Assembly (NCBI GenBank): GCA_019279435.1
Contig: JAAALK010000287.1
Coordinates: forward strand, 16,988,162-17,052,161
Source of the DNA: Zizania palustris
Taxonomy: Eukaryota > Streptophyta > Magnoliopsida > Poales > Poaceae
Direction: 5' to 3'
Length of the DNA: 64,000 nucleotides
Shown here: positions 46,321-57,166 of the stretch, one piece after another
How the letters are laid out: every line of letters begins with the position of its first letter
How positions within the stretch are numbered: the stretch's first letter is position 1
Program-made: the position numbers and the translations under genes
The notes under the pieces: generated by a model
The model's database searches: none
What the model saw: only the letters and a program-made list of their open reading frames with translations
Told to the model about the DNA's origin: nothing

Positions 46321-48291
46321 TGTTGGACCGGAAACGGCGACCAGAGGGGGGGTGAATGGGAGCTTTTAAAAAATTCAGGCTAAAATTAGCCTTCTGTTTT
46401 AATACAGTCTACTGCGGAACAGGCTTCGAACACAACCTTCGAAGTTCTGGTTCGGAGGTATTTGACGGCTCCGAACACAGGCTTCACAAGGAGCAAAAGT
46501 TCGAAGCCAAGAAGACTTCGCTCCACTCAAACCCGAAAAACCAACTCTGCTAAGTCAGTGCAGGCTCCGCACACAGGGTGCTTCGAGCAGGCATCGCACT
46601 TCACCCTTCGCAGGAGTGGACTACACTCTGAGGACTTCGACCAAGTACTTAGCAGCAGCAACTGGTGCTGGGCTTCGTACACCGAAGGTCTAAACGCACA
46701 CTAACATACTTCGCTAGGGGCTTAGACACGATAAGAAACACGGGCTTCAGCAGCGAGGTCTAGCCTCCTGTTACACAGAGCGAACGCACACTGAAAAGCA
46801 CACTTCGCACAAAACACCCTTCGCCTTGACAGGCTATGGTGCACTACTACTAGCGAGGTATGCAAACAAGCTCAAGCAGAAACTCAACACAGAAGCAGGG
46901 CTTCGCCGCTTGAACAAGGAACACAATAAATGAACTCACAGGATGAATACAAAGTGTGGTGGATAGTACAGGAGCTCAACAGTGAATGCTCAAAGTGTTA
47001 AATGTTACCTACCCAGCCCCCATATTTATAGCCACTATTCACCCAAGTAAATTGACTACTTTACCCCTAGGGTTTACACCAGTTTTGTCTCTACAGAACA
47101 GCGGGGTACAAAAGGTAGTCAACTTTTATTTGGAGGCTTCTCTGTCAGCTTTGCAGAGGGGACAGCGTCAGCTTTTTGCAGAGCAGACAATGTCAGCCTT
47201 TGTAGTCTTTGACCTTTCTGGAGCCCCCCTTCGCACGCGAGGGGTGCGGTAGCTTCGGTGAGAAGCCTTGAGCCTGACGGCCTTCGCTTCACCGAAGTTA
47301 GCCTCCGATACAGTGACGATTTTGAGCCGAAGCCATCAAAGCCCTTGGGCCTTTGCACCACCACCTTCGGAGTGGACCACCACGGCTTCACAGCTACTCC
47401 GAGCTTGAACTCCGTTAGTCCATGTACCGAAGCCATGCATGGCCGAAGCACCACAAGTCAACCTCACTCCGGAGCTAGCCTCGCTCCGAAGCCTGCGTCA
47501 CTCCGAAGCCCTCCTTCGGAGTACCACCCTTCGAAGTCCCTCCTTCGTCCAAGGCCTCCGCATGAAGCATTCCATGAGCACTTCGTCGCAGTGTCTCTCC
47601 CCGAGCACACTCCTCGACGAGCCTCACCCGGACCATGCCTTCGATGCACCTCGACTTCTGAGACCTTCGTCGGGTACCTTCGAGTGTCTCCCTCCGGAGC
47701 ACACTTCGAACACCTTGCCTCTACTGAGGACTTGATCCACCATAATCTGAAGTCACTCCTTCCGGAGTACCCTTCGAAGTGCCTCGCCTCCGAGGACTTC
47801 GTCTCGGAGTACCTTCACCCGGAGCCACGCTCCGCACTTACTGCCTTCAGCTTGTGCACCTCGACCCGAGGACCGACCTAGACCCCTTCGCAGCCTTCGT
47901 GACGGAGCTCCCCGCTCCACTGGCATCAAGCCTCCCGCTTGACCTAGATTCACTTGCTACGAACCGTCCGTCGCCTCCGCAGTCCCCTGCGCACCACAAA
48001 CAAGTAGACAAGTGTATCCAGTACTCCGGAGACCTCTCCGGGTTAGCAACCTTCGGTACACACTCCGGTGTACCGCCCAAAGTACCGAGACCTTCGGTAC
48101 AAACCCAGTCATCGTGTACTGTCGGACCCCTCCAACAGGCACACTCCGCTGCAACAGCTGCAGCAATCAAAGCCCATCGAACCCTTCGGTGAAACCACCT
48201 CCGAACACCTTCGGAGGTACAACCCCCGAACCAGAGGTTAAATACTATCAATTACTCATCACAGACTCCGAAACCAACCCTTGGTTTCTCA
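46321..48291 (-). mobile_element. Element B 5' LTR
   Basis: 1971 bp, TGAGAAACC to CCAACA on the minus strand; TATAAATA box at 47030-47023. The plus-strand 207-codon frame at 47258-47881 is open here but closed in the other LTR, so it is not a gene. The LTR lies against element A gag, with CACTC at 48292-48296. Confidence 0.92.
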
Positions 48292-50203
48292 CACTCTGAC
48301 TTGCGACAGACTCTTTAGTAAGCTTAAGTCCACCGAGATTGCCAAGATGTCTCGTCCAGGAGTCGGAAACTCTTTGTTGCCTTCTATTGCTTTAGTTTCT
48401 GGTCCTAGCAGTGGTACCTCATCTGGAGGTAACTTTTCTGGTGTTTCTAGAGTTTGTGCTTATTCTGGTGCTTTTGATTTGTCCTCCCTTGTCTCTGTCA
48501 TAAAAGAACAAGAGGACACTCTAGAGGAGCTAGCTCTCATTGTTAAGAAGTTCACTCGCTTCTATAATGATAGACGAGACCAAAGTAGAGGAGGGTCATA
48601 GGGCTGTTTTGAATGTGGAGATATGTCTCACATAAAAGCAAATTGCCCTAAGTTGAAAATGAATAATGAAAATGAGTACAAGCACCAAAAGTGGAACAAG
48701 AAACATTACTTCAGAGGGAAGCATGGAAAAGTGGCTAAATGAGTAGCCATAACTTTTGTGGCCGCCCTCAGCGACATCGACGGTACGTCAAGCGAGGAGC
48801 CAAGCTCGGAGGAAGAGGAGCCTTCCAAGAAAGAGAAGAAGGAGAAGAAGAAGGAGAAGAAGACAGTGGACCTCACACACCTTTGCTTCGTGGTCGACGA
48901 CAACGATAGCAGCGATGAGCTCTACACTTCTAAGGCATATCTATCCTGTGGTCAGCTTCTTGTTCAAAATGATGAATTGCATGATGCTGTTTATTCTCAG
49001 GATAGATTACTCAAACTTGCTGCTAAAGAACGAAAAGAACTGAAACTCAGACTTGAAACTATTTCCAGTGAACTTGCAATTTTGAAATCTAAGTCTGATG
49101 ATGCCGAATGTGAGTCTTGTCTTATTATCATGGATGAACTTGCTCATCTGCATTTTGCACATGCTCAAACTGTTAAAAAACTTGAATTAACTAAAAAGCA
49201 ACTTTTGGTGGTGGATTCTAGTCCTGCGGTCATCAACGAATGCATGAACTGTCCTTTACTTGTTGAAAGCATTAATTTGAGAGATAGGCATGTTGATGAA
49301 CTTAAGGATAGATTGGAGAGTGCTGAGTGTTCTAAGGATGTGCAGCCAACATGTCCCACCTGCATCACCCTTAAGGACCAACTCAGCTTTGCTAGAGAGC
49401 AAATGGAAAAATTGAAATGTGAGAATGATTACCTTCTCTCCGTGGTGGAAAAATGCACTGAAGGAAATGGTAGGATGGATCTGCTTTTGGCTAAAACCAA
49501 AATGTGTGCTGACAGGGCAGGGTTAGCTCTCAGGTTGGGTTATGAGAGAACTACTCCAAACACATTGAGCAAACCTGTGTTTACTCCTCCCACTACCCTT
49601 GAGAAAGAGAGAGCCTAGTTAGACACCGATCAAAAAGCCAAGAATCCTACCGAACCTACAAAGAAAGCTCTTCGTTCCTCAGATGAACCCCCTCAGCAAA
49701 AACCCAAGAAGACTGTGAGATTTGCACCTGAGACCCATGCTCACACACCCAAGAGAGTGTATCACTGCTCCTATTGTCATCGGGTGGGTCACTTGGTTGG
49801 GTTTTGCTTTCGTTGTATCAAGGATGAACGACGCTCGTTTGTGATGAACTTTCAGGACATGCATTACCCATATTTAGGTATGCATGAGTCTGCTTTTCAC
49901 TCTTACTCTGATTTTGAGGCTTCCCATGGTTTTGTGAGTGATTTTTCCCCTCGTGGTGTACACCATGCTTCATATGGTGATAGACCACGTGTAAGAGGCT
50001 TTGATGCTCGACAGGTTGGGAGACCTCGTCGTTTTCCAGGTTCGCATCTTATAGGTAGACCTCACACATTTTATTATGATTCATATCCTGTGCATGATAA
50101 GTCTACTACTTTGCCTGGTTCTCGAGTTTTGCGATGCTGGATTCTAAAACAGTTTTTAACTCATCCTTTCACTGAGCATTCGAGAGCTTCTAGCATGTTT
50201 TGA
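48292..50203 (+). pseudogene. Element A gag, 3' part
   Basis: It resumes the gag frame interrupted at 37499 (TCDRLFSKLKSTEIAK). Recognisable are a first CCHC knuckle (CFECGDMSHIKANC, about 48604-48645), a lysine/glutamate-rich stretch (EEEEPSKKEKKEKKK type), a long helical region and a second knuckle (HCSYCHRVGHLVGFC near 49762-49806). Stops occur at 48598-48600, 48739-48741 and 49617-49619, and the frame ends at TGA 50201-50203. It aligns over its length with element B gag. No protease follows: the polypurine tract begins at the stop codon. Confidence 0.88.
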
Positions 50204-50636
50204 GGGGGAGCTGTGTAGCATTGCACGAGCTTTTGTTATATGATTAATTGCTCTTACAAGTTCATGCTTTGTAATGCCTTTGAACTATTGCCTTTAATAC
50301 TGTTGACTATACTTGGCATGTTTACTTCTGATAATTGTCATGAGCATGGCTTTTATTTGTGAAAATTTAAAAACGATCACTGCTTAGTCTAGAAACTAGC
50401 TTGAATGGGTTGAGTGCTTTTGCTATCTTTTGCACACCTGATAGCTAGGTCCTTTTCACTTGGATGCTAATACGCAACTTGATTTCATCAAAAATATTAT
50501 GCTGAAAATGAAAATGAACAAAAATGAAAATGAAAAATGAATGAAAATGAAAATGAATGACATTCATGTTGTTGTGTGCTAAAATTGAAAAGATCCAGGT
50601 GGGTTTGCTTTGTCGCACTACTTTGTTCTGGTTTGA
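50204..50636 (+). other. Element A tail: polypurine tract and shortened post-pol region
   Basis: GAGGGGGAGCT overlaps the gag stop (50202-50212) and matches the tract that follows pol in element B. The sequence then parallels the first part of B's post-pol region, including a shared GATCCAGGTGGGTTTG word near 50592. An (A)AAATG simple repeat is at about 50503-50562. The rest of the post-pol region and the beginning of the 3' LTR are deleted at about 50636. Confidence 0.75.
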
Positions 50637-51268
50637 ATATGCTATCTGGTTTAAATTAAAATTAAAGTTCAGTACTGAAATTGAGAATTCAATTCTATTT
50701 TCAAGACTTAAGCAAATCTGTTCAAGTTCAAATCATTTTCTGTTGAATCCTCAAATCTGATTGTTTATGTTGTCTGTTTGAATTGAGCTGAATTCAGAAA
50801 CAAAATCTGTTATGAAGTTGAACTCTACATGTTGAATCAAAATTGAATATGAACAATTCTATTCTCTTCCAGATTTTTTTTTGAATTCATATGATTGTAT
50901 CTAAAATCAAACATTGTCAATATAATTCAGCTTCTAAAACTTGATTTGAATTTCTGAGTGCTTTTCTGTTTCTCTGAAACCTGTCGGAGTTTCAATGATC
51001 AATACCCTCCTGTCGATTGTTCATTTGCCGAAATAGCAGTTGTATTTCGGAGTTTCAAATACCGACAATTCAGATTGACCGTTCAAACTCCGATTTACTC
51101 CGAATTGTGATTTTGAACCAAGTTTTGCACTGTTATTGTACTACTCTGTTCAAAATTGATTTGATCAACATTTGAGGTGCGTTGGGTGATTTGAATAGGC
51201 CATCACACTCACAAGAAAGTGTCGAGGCGCCTATTCACCCCCTCTAGTCACCATTCCGATCCCACACC
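50637..51268 (+). mobile_element. Element A 3' LTR, 5'-truncated
   Basis: Matches 36258-36895 of the 5' LTR, from GCTATCTGGTTT to the terminal CCCACA. About 2.1 kb of the LTR, including U3 and the TATA box, is missing. CCCTT follows at 51269-51273. Confidence 0.88.
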
Positions 51269-51273
51269 CTTCC

Positions 51274-53596
51274 TTCTCTCTACCGCAGACGCTACACCCT
51301 TCTTTTCTGGCTTCACGTAAAGATTCCCGGGGGCACTACTGCGGCTTTCTTGTGGTGTCTACGCCGTCTTCAGCCGTCGGGCCGACTCCTTCCGAACCGA
51401 CGGGGCCAAGCCTTTCTAGCACCGATACCCTTGGGGGCGATAACCTTTGGTGCACGGTTCTTTGATCACGTGGTCTCATCTCATCGTTACGTGGCCAATG
51501 ATCACCCGATGCTCCATTGCACCCCAAGCAGTTGTCCATGGACGATAGTCATAGCCCTTCGTTCCAACAAAGCCTGAAGGACTCACAATTCCAATGGGGA
51601 TTGAAACGCAAGTGGCCATGGCTGTCTCTCCTACCTTCCCTTTCTGCCAACCTCTTGTGATACTTTTCGATGAGTACTATGGAGGTGACATTCCCGCTAG
51701 TCACCTTCTGTTCCTTGGATGCCGATTGTCATCATAGTGCATATGTACCATTTTGACTGGGAATGGATGGCTGTCTATATTCATCGGCTATTTCCCATCA
51801 TCAAACTTGATTCAGCCTTGTTCTACAGCCGATTAGATCTTCTGCCTGAAGACCTTGCACTCATTAGTGTGATGCGATGGGGAGTTGTGCCACTTGCAGT
51901 ACTTCTTCTTCTTCAGCTCTTCGGTAGATGGTATTACATGGCCAAGTGATAGGTGGATTTGCTTTCCCTAATCAATAGGTCGAATATTTTGTCGGCCTTG
52001 CTGATGTCGAAGTCATACCTCACTTCCTTCTCGACCAATTTTATCCATGGACACATGACCTGCTTCTTGTTCTTGGACCACTCAGCCATCCTGACTTCTG
52101 CATTAGAGTCACTGTCCTCGTCGGAGTCCGAGTGGTACACTTGAGTGTATGTGACCTTCTTCTGGTTTTTGTCCTTCTTGGCCTCTTGGAATCGGGTCTC
52201 ATGGGCTGATACTCTTTGCACTAGTTGCGAGAGGCTTTCAAACTCATGCAATGAGAACTTCTCCCTAATAGATCTCAGGGGTCCTTCAAATGCCACCTCT
52301 ACCAACTGATTGTCAGTTAGGTTCACATTGTAACATCTGCTTCGTATGTCCCAGAACCTCTATATATAGTCGGGGACCAACTCGTTCATCCTTTGTTTCA
52401 CGGATGTCAAATCGGTCAGATTCATCTCCTAGATGTTGGCGAAGAAGTACTTGTGAAATTTCTTCTCTAAGACTGCCCATCCTCTGATGGAATCTGCCGG
52501 CAATGAAGAAAACCACGCGAAGGTTGATCCTGATAGGGATAGCGGGAACAACCGGACCTTTAGCGCTTCGTCAGCCGATAGCTCCCCACACTGGGCGAGA
52601 AACTGGCTAATGTGCTCGATCGTGGAGATCGAGTCTTGTCCTGAGAACTTGCTGAAATCCATCACCTTGTACCGGTTCGGCAGCGATACTTGATCAACTA
52701 TTCGGGATACGACCGCCGATACATGAATGTTTGCTCTTTGGGATTCAACCCAAATTGATCTTTGATGAGCTCTGTGATCCGGTTTACCCACTCATCTTCC
52801 TATTGACCCGGCGATGGACATTGGGCAGGCATTGGCGCCTATTGGTATTGGTCCCTCCGAACAACATTATATCTATATTGTCCTGCATCGCTGTAGGGCA
52901 TTGCTCCATAGTATGTCATCCAGTGATATCTAGGAGGGATGATATTGGGTGCCCCCCTTGGCGGCACGATGTCTGCCGAGGGGTCTCTTGCGATGCCGTA
53001 TGTCACTTGCGGCATCACCTTCCCTAGAATCTTGAGATCGAACGCCGAGAACGATGCATGTGCATTCTTATCAGCTCCGCATAGCGTGCCCTAGGACGAA
53101 CTATGTGAGGGGGCGATGGCTGGGCTTTCTTGTCGCCTTCATAGCCGAACTAAGAGCTCGGATGGTCTAGCCTCATCGGCCCTTGCGACAATGATGCCGA
53201 TCGAGTGTGCTGCAGTAGTCTCAATGGGTCATTGGGGAGGTACGCCAGACCTTATGGTGTGTCACGAACCACTATGTCCCCGACGGCCTCCTTGATCAGT
53301 CCTTGAATCATCTTGGCCAGTGTTCTTGATTGGTTGACCAGCGACTAACAGATCACTTGATCAACGGTTTCCTGAAGATTGGCCTGAAAGTTCTCCATTG
53401 GCTGACCACCCCCTATGGTAAGCACTAGCATTGGGAGCAGGGCCCTCTGAACGGGACCTAGACGATTCATGTCGTAGACCTACAAAAATGACTTCTAGAA
53501 CTCCCCCACATGTTGTTGCACCTCCATCCTCTGATCCTTGGACAAAACGTCCATGGTGATCGTGATGACGTTTTTCTCGCTGAGCTCACCCGCCAT
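51274..53596 (-). pseudogene. RT2 gag
   Basis: Starts MAGELSEKNVITITMDVL at 53596, parallel to the RT2c start. The capsid domain is at about 52700-52440 (FSKFSGQDSISTIEHISQFL, then GSTFAWFSSLPADSIRGWAV). A basic/acidic linker with HSDSDEDSDSNAE follows, then a part around 51530-51440 (RTVHQRLSPPRVSVLERL). Several stops (for example at about 53492, 53339 and 52431) and frame changes break it. It is cut at 51274 by element A and continues at 34110. Gag binds and packages the element RNA. Confidence 0.82.
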
Positions 53597-53612
53597 GACA
53601 AAGTTGTCAGAG

Positions 53613-53640
53613 ATGGTCCCACTAGGCATGCCAGAAAGTG
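53613..53640 (-). promoter_or_regulatory. RT2 primer-binding region
   Basis: Minus strand CTGGCATGCCTAGTGGGACC lies just inside the 5' LTR, and RT2c has the matching TTGGCACGCCCAATGAGACC at the same place. Position and conservation mark it as the primer site; I could not assign the tRNA. Confidence 0.6.
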
Positions 53641-54772
53641 TGTTGGCATGCTTTTTGGTCACACACTGAAAAACGCGTGGCCTAGGAGATTTGCTTGACT
53701 CCAGTGCAAGTCCTACATCTTAGAAAAGGGTTCAGGGCTTGCCAATTAGTTTGACCCTGTAACTAATAAGGGATCGGAAAAAATAAATGTTAGTAGCATA
53801 GTTGATCGGCTGTCAAGCCGATGACTATGGCATAAAGGATAAAACTGTGAAGCTAATGAGCTGATCGGCCATACGGCCTATAGCCTGAGTTGGCCGAATC
53901 AAGCGAGTGCGCCATCGACCAATAGAGAAAACAGGATATGCATATAGGCCGATGGACACCCTTCGATTGTGAACATGATACAGAGATGAATTAAAGATAA
54001 TCAATCAGCTTATACTCTGATAGAAATAAATAAAGCATGACATATAACATATCTATATAATGGAAATCATCACAATAACTAAATCAGACCTAACCAAGAC
54101 TGTAGCTAGCCACGATGATCTGAACAATATATCAACGAATCGAGCAAACTTTATTTAGATGAACAGTATACGACATGAAAAAGATACAACAGCAAGAGAT
54201 GTCGGACTCAACCGATGAATCTTCAAGCTATCAAACCCACATCACTTCAATCTAAGAGATCAAACCTAACTGATGCAACCTTAGACCTAGCCAAATACAC
54301 TGAGAACAACCGGCGACCGTGCTATTTCACCGTTCTCCTCAAGAGATCGGACTGAACCAATGCAGCCATGAGGATACTAACCTAGTTGGCACGGAAGTCA
54401 AGGGTGACGGGACTCACCTCTTCATCGGAGATCAAACTGATGCAGTCTAGCTCCGAGAGACCGAGTCCCCCGGATAACCTTGGGGCACAAGGACGGTGAT
54501 GCGTAGATTGTAGATTGAACTAGAGTTAAACTAAACTACCCTAAGTGATACATATTTATAGTCCGTAGACTTGCCGTCTAAGTAACCTATCCAGTTGATT
54601 TAAAAAGAATATGGAACCATTGTTGCACTTATCTCCATCGGCTTCCCTTCTGATCATGAAGCTGCTACGGACAGACTTCTTTGACTTTCTTTGACCGGAT
54701 CTTCCTTGACCTTTCATTGACTGCGAGCCTCTCTTGGTGGGCCTTGGGCTTTACCAATTCTTGGCGTCAACA
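53641..54772 (-). mobile_element. RT2 5' LTR
   Basis: 1132 bp, minus orientation, beginning TGTTGACGCC at 54772 and ending GCCAACA at 53641. TATAAATA box (minus strand) at 54560-54553. AGAGG follows at 54773-54777. It is uninterrupted, unlike its partner. Confidence 0.92.
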
Positions 54773-54777
54773 AGAGG

Positions 54778-54951
54778 CCATTGACCAATCAGCTCAGATG
54801 GAGGAAACCCTTGGGAAAATCCGTGCGTATCATCCTAAGGCTACGAAGATCCCAGTTAAGGCACCAACAACCTTAGAGATCTCCCCTACAACCTCGAACA
54901 CAAAGAAGTTCACCCTCTTAGACTATTGGGATATAGGGAGGCTACACTAGC
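54778..54951 (+). pseudogene. Gypsy remnant C, continuation after RT2
   Basis: Joined to 18140-18165 the frame reads on through the duplicated site (EKDNLALAEA, then IDQSAQMEETLGKIRAYHPK) and stays open to the TAG at 54949-54951. The reading resembles the linker between protease and reverse transcriptase in plant gypsy elements. No RT motif follows, so C is truncated here. Confidence 0.6.
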
Positions 54952-55821
54952 GCTAATTTCAAAAATTTACTGTTTTAGACCAGGAACCATGTGTAAAAAT
55001 AGACTAGGGATCATTACCATCTAACGCGAGATGCTCTAGTGCAGTGGAAGAAGAAGTTGGGAAAGCGCGTCCTTGCTTGGCTCCGCTCAATTTCGTTTGT
55101 TCATCAGCGAAGAAGATGATGTAATTTGGTGATCTCCACACGAAGAAGACGAGCACCACTATTGGAGCAATGCCTCTACAGTATCCACACGTCTGAGGAT
55201 AGGTTAACCTTGCTTCGATGTGCTAGCACCACTCACGAAGTCCTAGGAGAAATTAATCTCATCGATCGATACTGAGGAGAGAGGAGAGGTGGCGGCTATG
55301 CTTAGAACTCAATGTCAACAACAACCTTTTGTGCCAGCCCCTCATCTCCTTATATAGTGCCCACTCATGAGCCTTTAATCTGTATTAAAGCCCAAATAGA
55401 TCTAATATGTTCACCTCTACCAGAACTTCCAAAAATAACCTTCTATACATAATTTATTTTTGTTTGGAACTTCCGGTCCAACCGGAACTTCCGAAAATAG
55501 CATTCTGTATTGAATTTATTTCAACCCAGAACTTACGGATCCTATCCAAAACCCTAAACTTTCGGGTCATACCTGGAATTTTTGATTCCTCCAAAAACTG
55601 AATCTAGGTCTAGCCCGGAACTTCTAGCCGAATTGGAACTTCCAAATGCTCTAGAACCCGAAACTTCTGACCCTAGGCCAAAACTTTCGATTGGGCATAA
55701 TTCTGGAACTTCCGACCCTAGGCCAGAACCCGAGAATTCTCTTAGGCATAATTCCATCAATTTCCCACTTGCACAAGAGTCAATTCTTGCAAGTTTTAAA
55801 TCCCATCCCCTTAAGCGTGTG
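54952..55821 (-). repeat. LTR-like remnant, minus orientation
   Basis: Read on the minus strand there is a CTATATAAGG box at about 55358-55349, followed by a CT-rich, gene-like leader. Upstream of the box are many GGAAGTTCC-type words (55435-55740), as in LTR enhancer regions. No TG/CA ends, primer site or partner were found, so the class is uncertain. Confidence 0.4.
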
Positions 55822-56028
55822 ACCCGATAGGTTCATACCACTACAAGAAATGTGACCTTCTATGACATTTAGTAGTTATCATAAAGAGGAAGTTTTATGT
55901 CACCAATGATAATTTGTGACGGTGACGAAAAACGTATTGTCACAGAAAGTGTGTATCTAAATGTCTTCTGTGATGAACAAGTAGAAAACGTCACAGATTA
56001 CCCGATAGGTTCATACCACTACAAGAAA
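55822..56028 (+). mobile_element. Two direct copies of a CACTA terminus
   Basis: The block ACCCGATAGGTTCATAC plus CACTACAAGAAA occurs at 55822-55850 and again at 56000-56028. CACTACAAGAAA is a typical CACTA end. The 161 bp after the first copy hold TGTGACGG/CGTCACAGA words in both orientations, as in subterminal regions. The first copy is thus a short CACTA end fragment; the second continues into a different, longer sequence. No matching right end was found. Confidence 0.6.
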
Positions 56029-57166
56029 AACATATAGGCAAGATGACTATACGTATGACGTAGCATGTGGCGTGGATTACAACATGGCATATGATGTGGA
56101 TGTGACGTGGATCAAATTATGTTGGGCCACACCAATTTAGGCCTGTTTTAAAATGGTCCAAGCCCATTCTGAGAGGCGATTCTAATTGGGTCAAGCCCTA
56201 TTTCATAGGCAATTTGGTTTAGGCTAGGCCCATTTTGCTTCAGTTTTGAGAGAGGCCGAATTCGGGTTGGGCCAAATTTAAAGACTAGATTGATCAAGGA
56301 AAGTATAGCCCAAAAGCAACATAACATATTTTTAATTTCAATAACATCATCACAGGTCCATTTACAACATCACAGATTTTACAGTTGCAACAATTTTAAC
56401 ACAGGTGCATTTGCAACATCACAAATCTAAAAATTGATATCACACACCAGATCACACATCTCAAATTTCCATAATTTTTATACAAAACACTAACAGTGAT
56501 TAAGTGTAGTAGTAACCAAAGATACTTCTCCTTAGCCATGGCTGAAAGTAGTGATTAACTCTGCATTACAAAAGAATAAAAACGGTCCGAATACAACACA
56601 TGTAGCAGATAACTTTAGCGAACGATACTGTATTAATCTGCTACAACTCCAAAAATAGGAGAAATATACATACACATTCCTAAGACAATAATTCAGATTC
56701 TATCAGTTATCATAGCACCTTATGCAAGCAACTAGATGAAATTAAACATATGCATAGATCACTAGAGAATATGAACAAATTAATCTGCTACTTCCTAGAT
56801 AATCACGTCCAAATTATATGATAGCCAAAATACATAACCAGAACACAACAAATCTACTTGAATGATTAGCTAAAAAAGAGAACGGTTTTAATTATGGCAG
56901 CTAATGTAATTGAATTTTCTTCATCGGTTTCTGTATTGTTTATAATTAAACTTCGTTTATCAGTTTCTTTATTGTTTTGATAAATTCATTCCTTAATTTA
57001 ATCTGTATAAGTCCTACTTTCCTAAGCAAAAATGTTGCAAATACTAAACACAAATTGAACATACCCGTCAGCACTAGACGCGAGATTTTCTATTGCAAAG
57101 TGCAAACAACCGGACAAAGATAATAGGACTTCCCCCAAAATCAGGAAGAGATGGATATGCTCTACC
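56029..57166. other. Non-coding continuation of the second CACTA end, otherwise unassigned
   Basis: AT-rich, with GGGCC-rich words at 56130-56290 and two copies of an ACAGGT(C/G)CATTT(A/G)CAACATCACA unit near 56355 and 56402. No gene. It may be the body of a non-autonomous CACTA element interrupted by RT2c at 57167. Confidence 0.35.

Larger units (their letters stand above)
37500..48291 (-). mobile_element. Element B: nearly complete Sirevirus-like Ty1/copia element
   Basis: LTRs at 46321-48291 (5') and 37500-39489 (3') flank, on the minus strand, a tRNA-Met primer site, gag, protease, integrase, reverse transcriptase and RNase H, then a long non-coding tail with several purine tracts. CACTC is duplicated on both sides (37495-37499 and 48292-48296). 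The copia order (integrase before RT), long gag with two zinc knuckles, 2-kb LTRs and multiple polypurine tracts point to the Sirevirus group. Two stops in gag or at its end, two in the pol frame and a changed protease active site make this copy inactive. Confidence 0.93.
34116..51268 (+). mobile_element. Element A: gag-only Sirevirus-like Ty1/copia element
   Basis: The 5' LTR (34116-36895) is followed by an initiator-Met-type primer site and gag. The 3' end is a polypurine tract, a shortened post-pol region and a truncated LTR ending at 51268. CCCTT flanks both sides (34111-34115 and 51269-51273). Joining the flanks restores a continuous RT2 gag that aligns with RT2c. Once element B (37500-48291) is removed, the internal region is about 2.4 kb of gag plus a tail: there is no protease, integrase, RT or RNase H. 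The element could only move with enzymes of a relative such as B. Confidence 0.88.
18166..54772 (-). mobile_element. RT2: non-autonomous gypsy-type LTR element, host of three insertions
   Basis: The two LTRs (53641-54772; and 18166-18372 joined to 29716-30640) are each 1132 bp once the RT1 insertion is removed, and both are minus-oriented. The flanks are AGAGG on both sides (18161-18165 and 54773-54777). Internal order on the minus strand is primer site, gag (53596 to 51274, continuing at 34110), protease (to about 33522), then a gene on the opposite strand (30965-32844), then the polypurine tract. No reverse transcriptase, RNase H or integrase is present. Sequence similarity to RT2c at 57167-63261 confirms the family. 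Gag and protease style suggests the Tat lineage; mobility would need enzymes from another element. Confidence 0.88.

Noticed and set aside
47258..47881. 207-codon plus-strand frame
   Set aside because: It lies in the element B LTR on the non-transcribed strand; the same place in the other LTR (38456-39100) is closed by a stop. The LTR is GC-rich, so long chance frames are expected.
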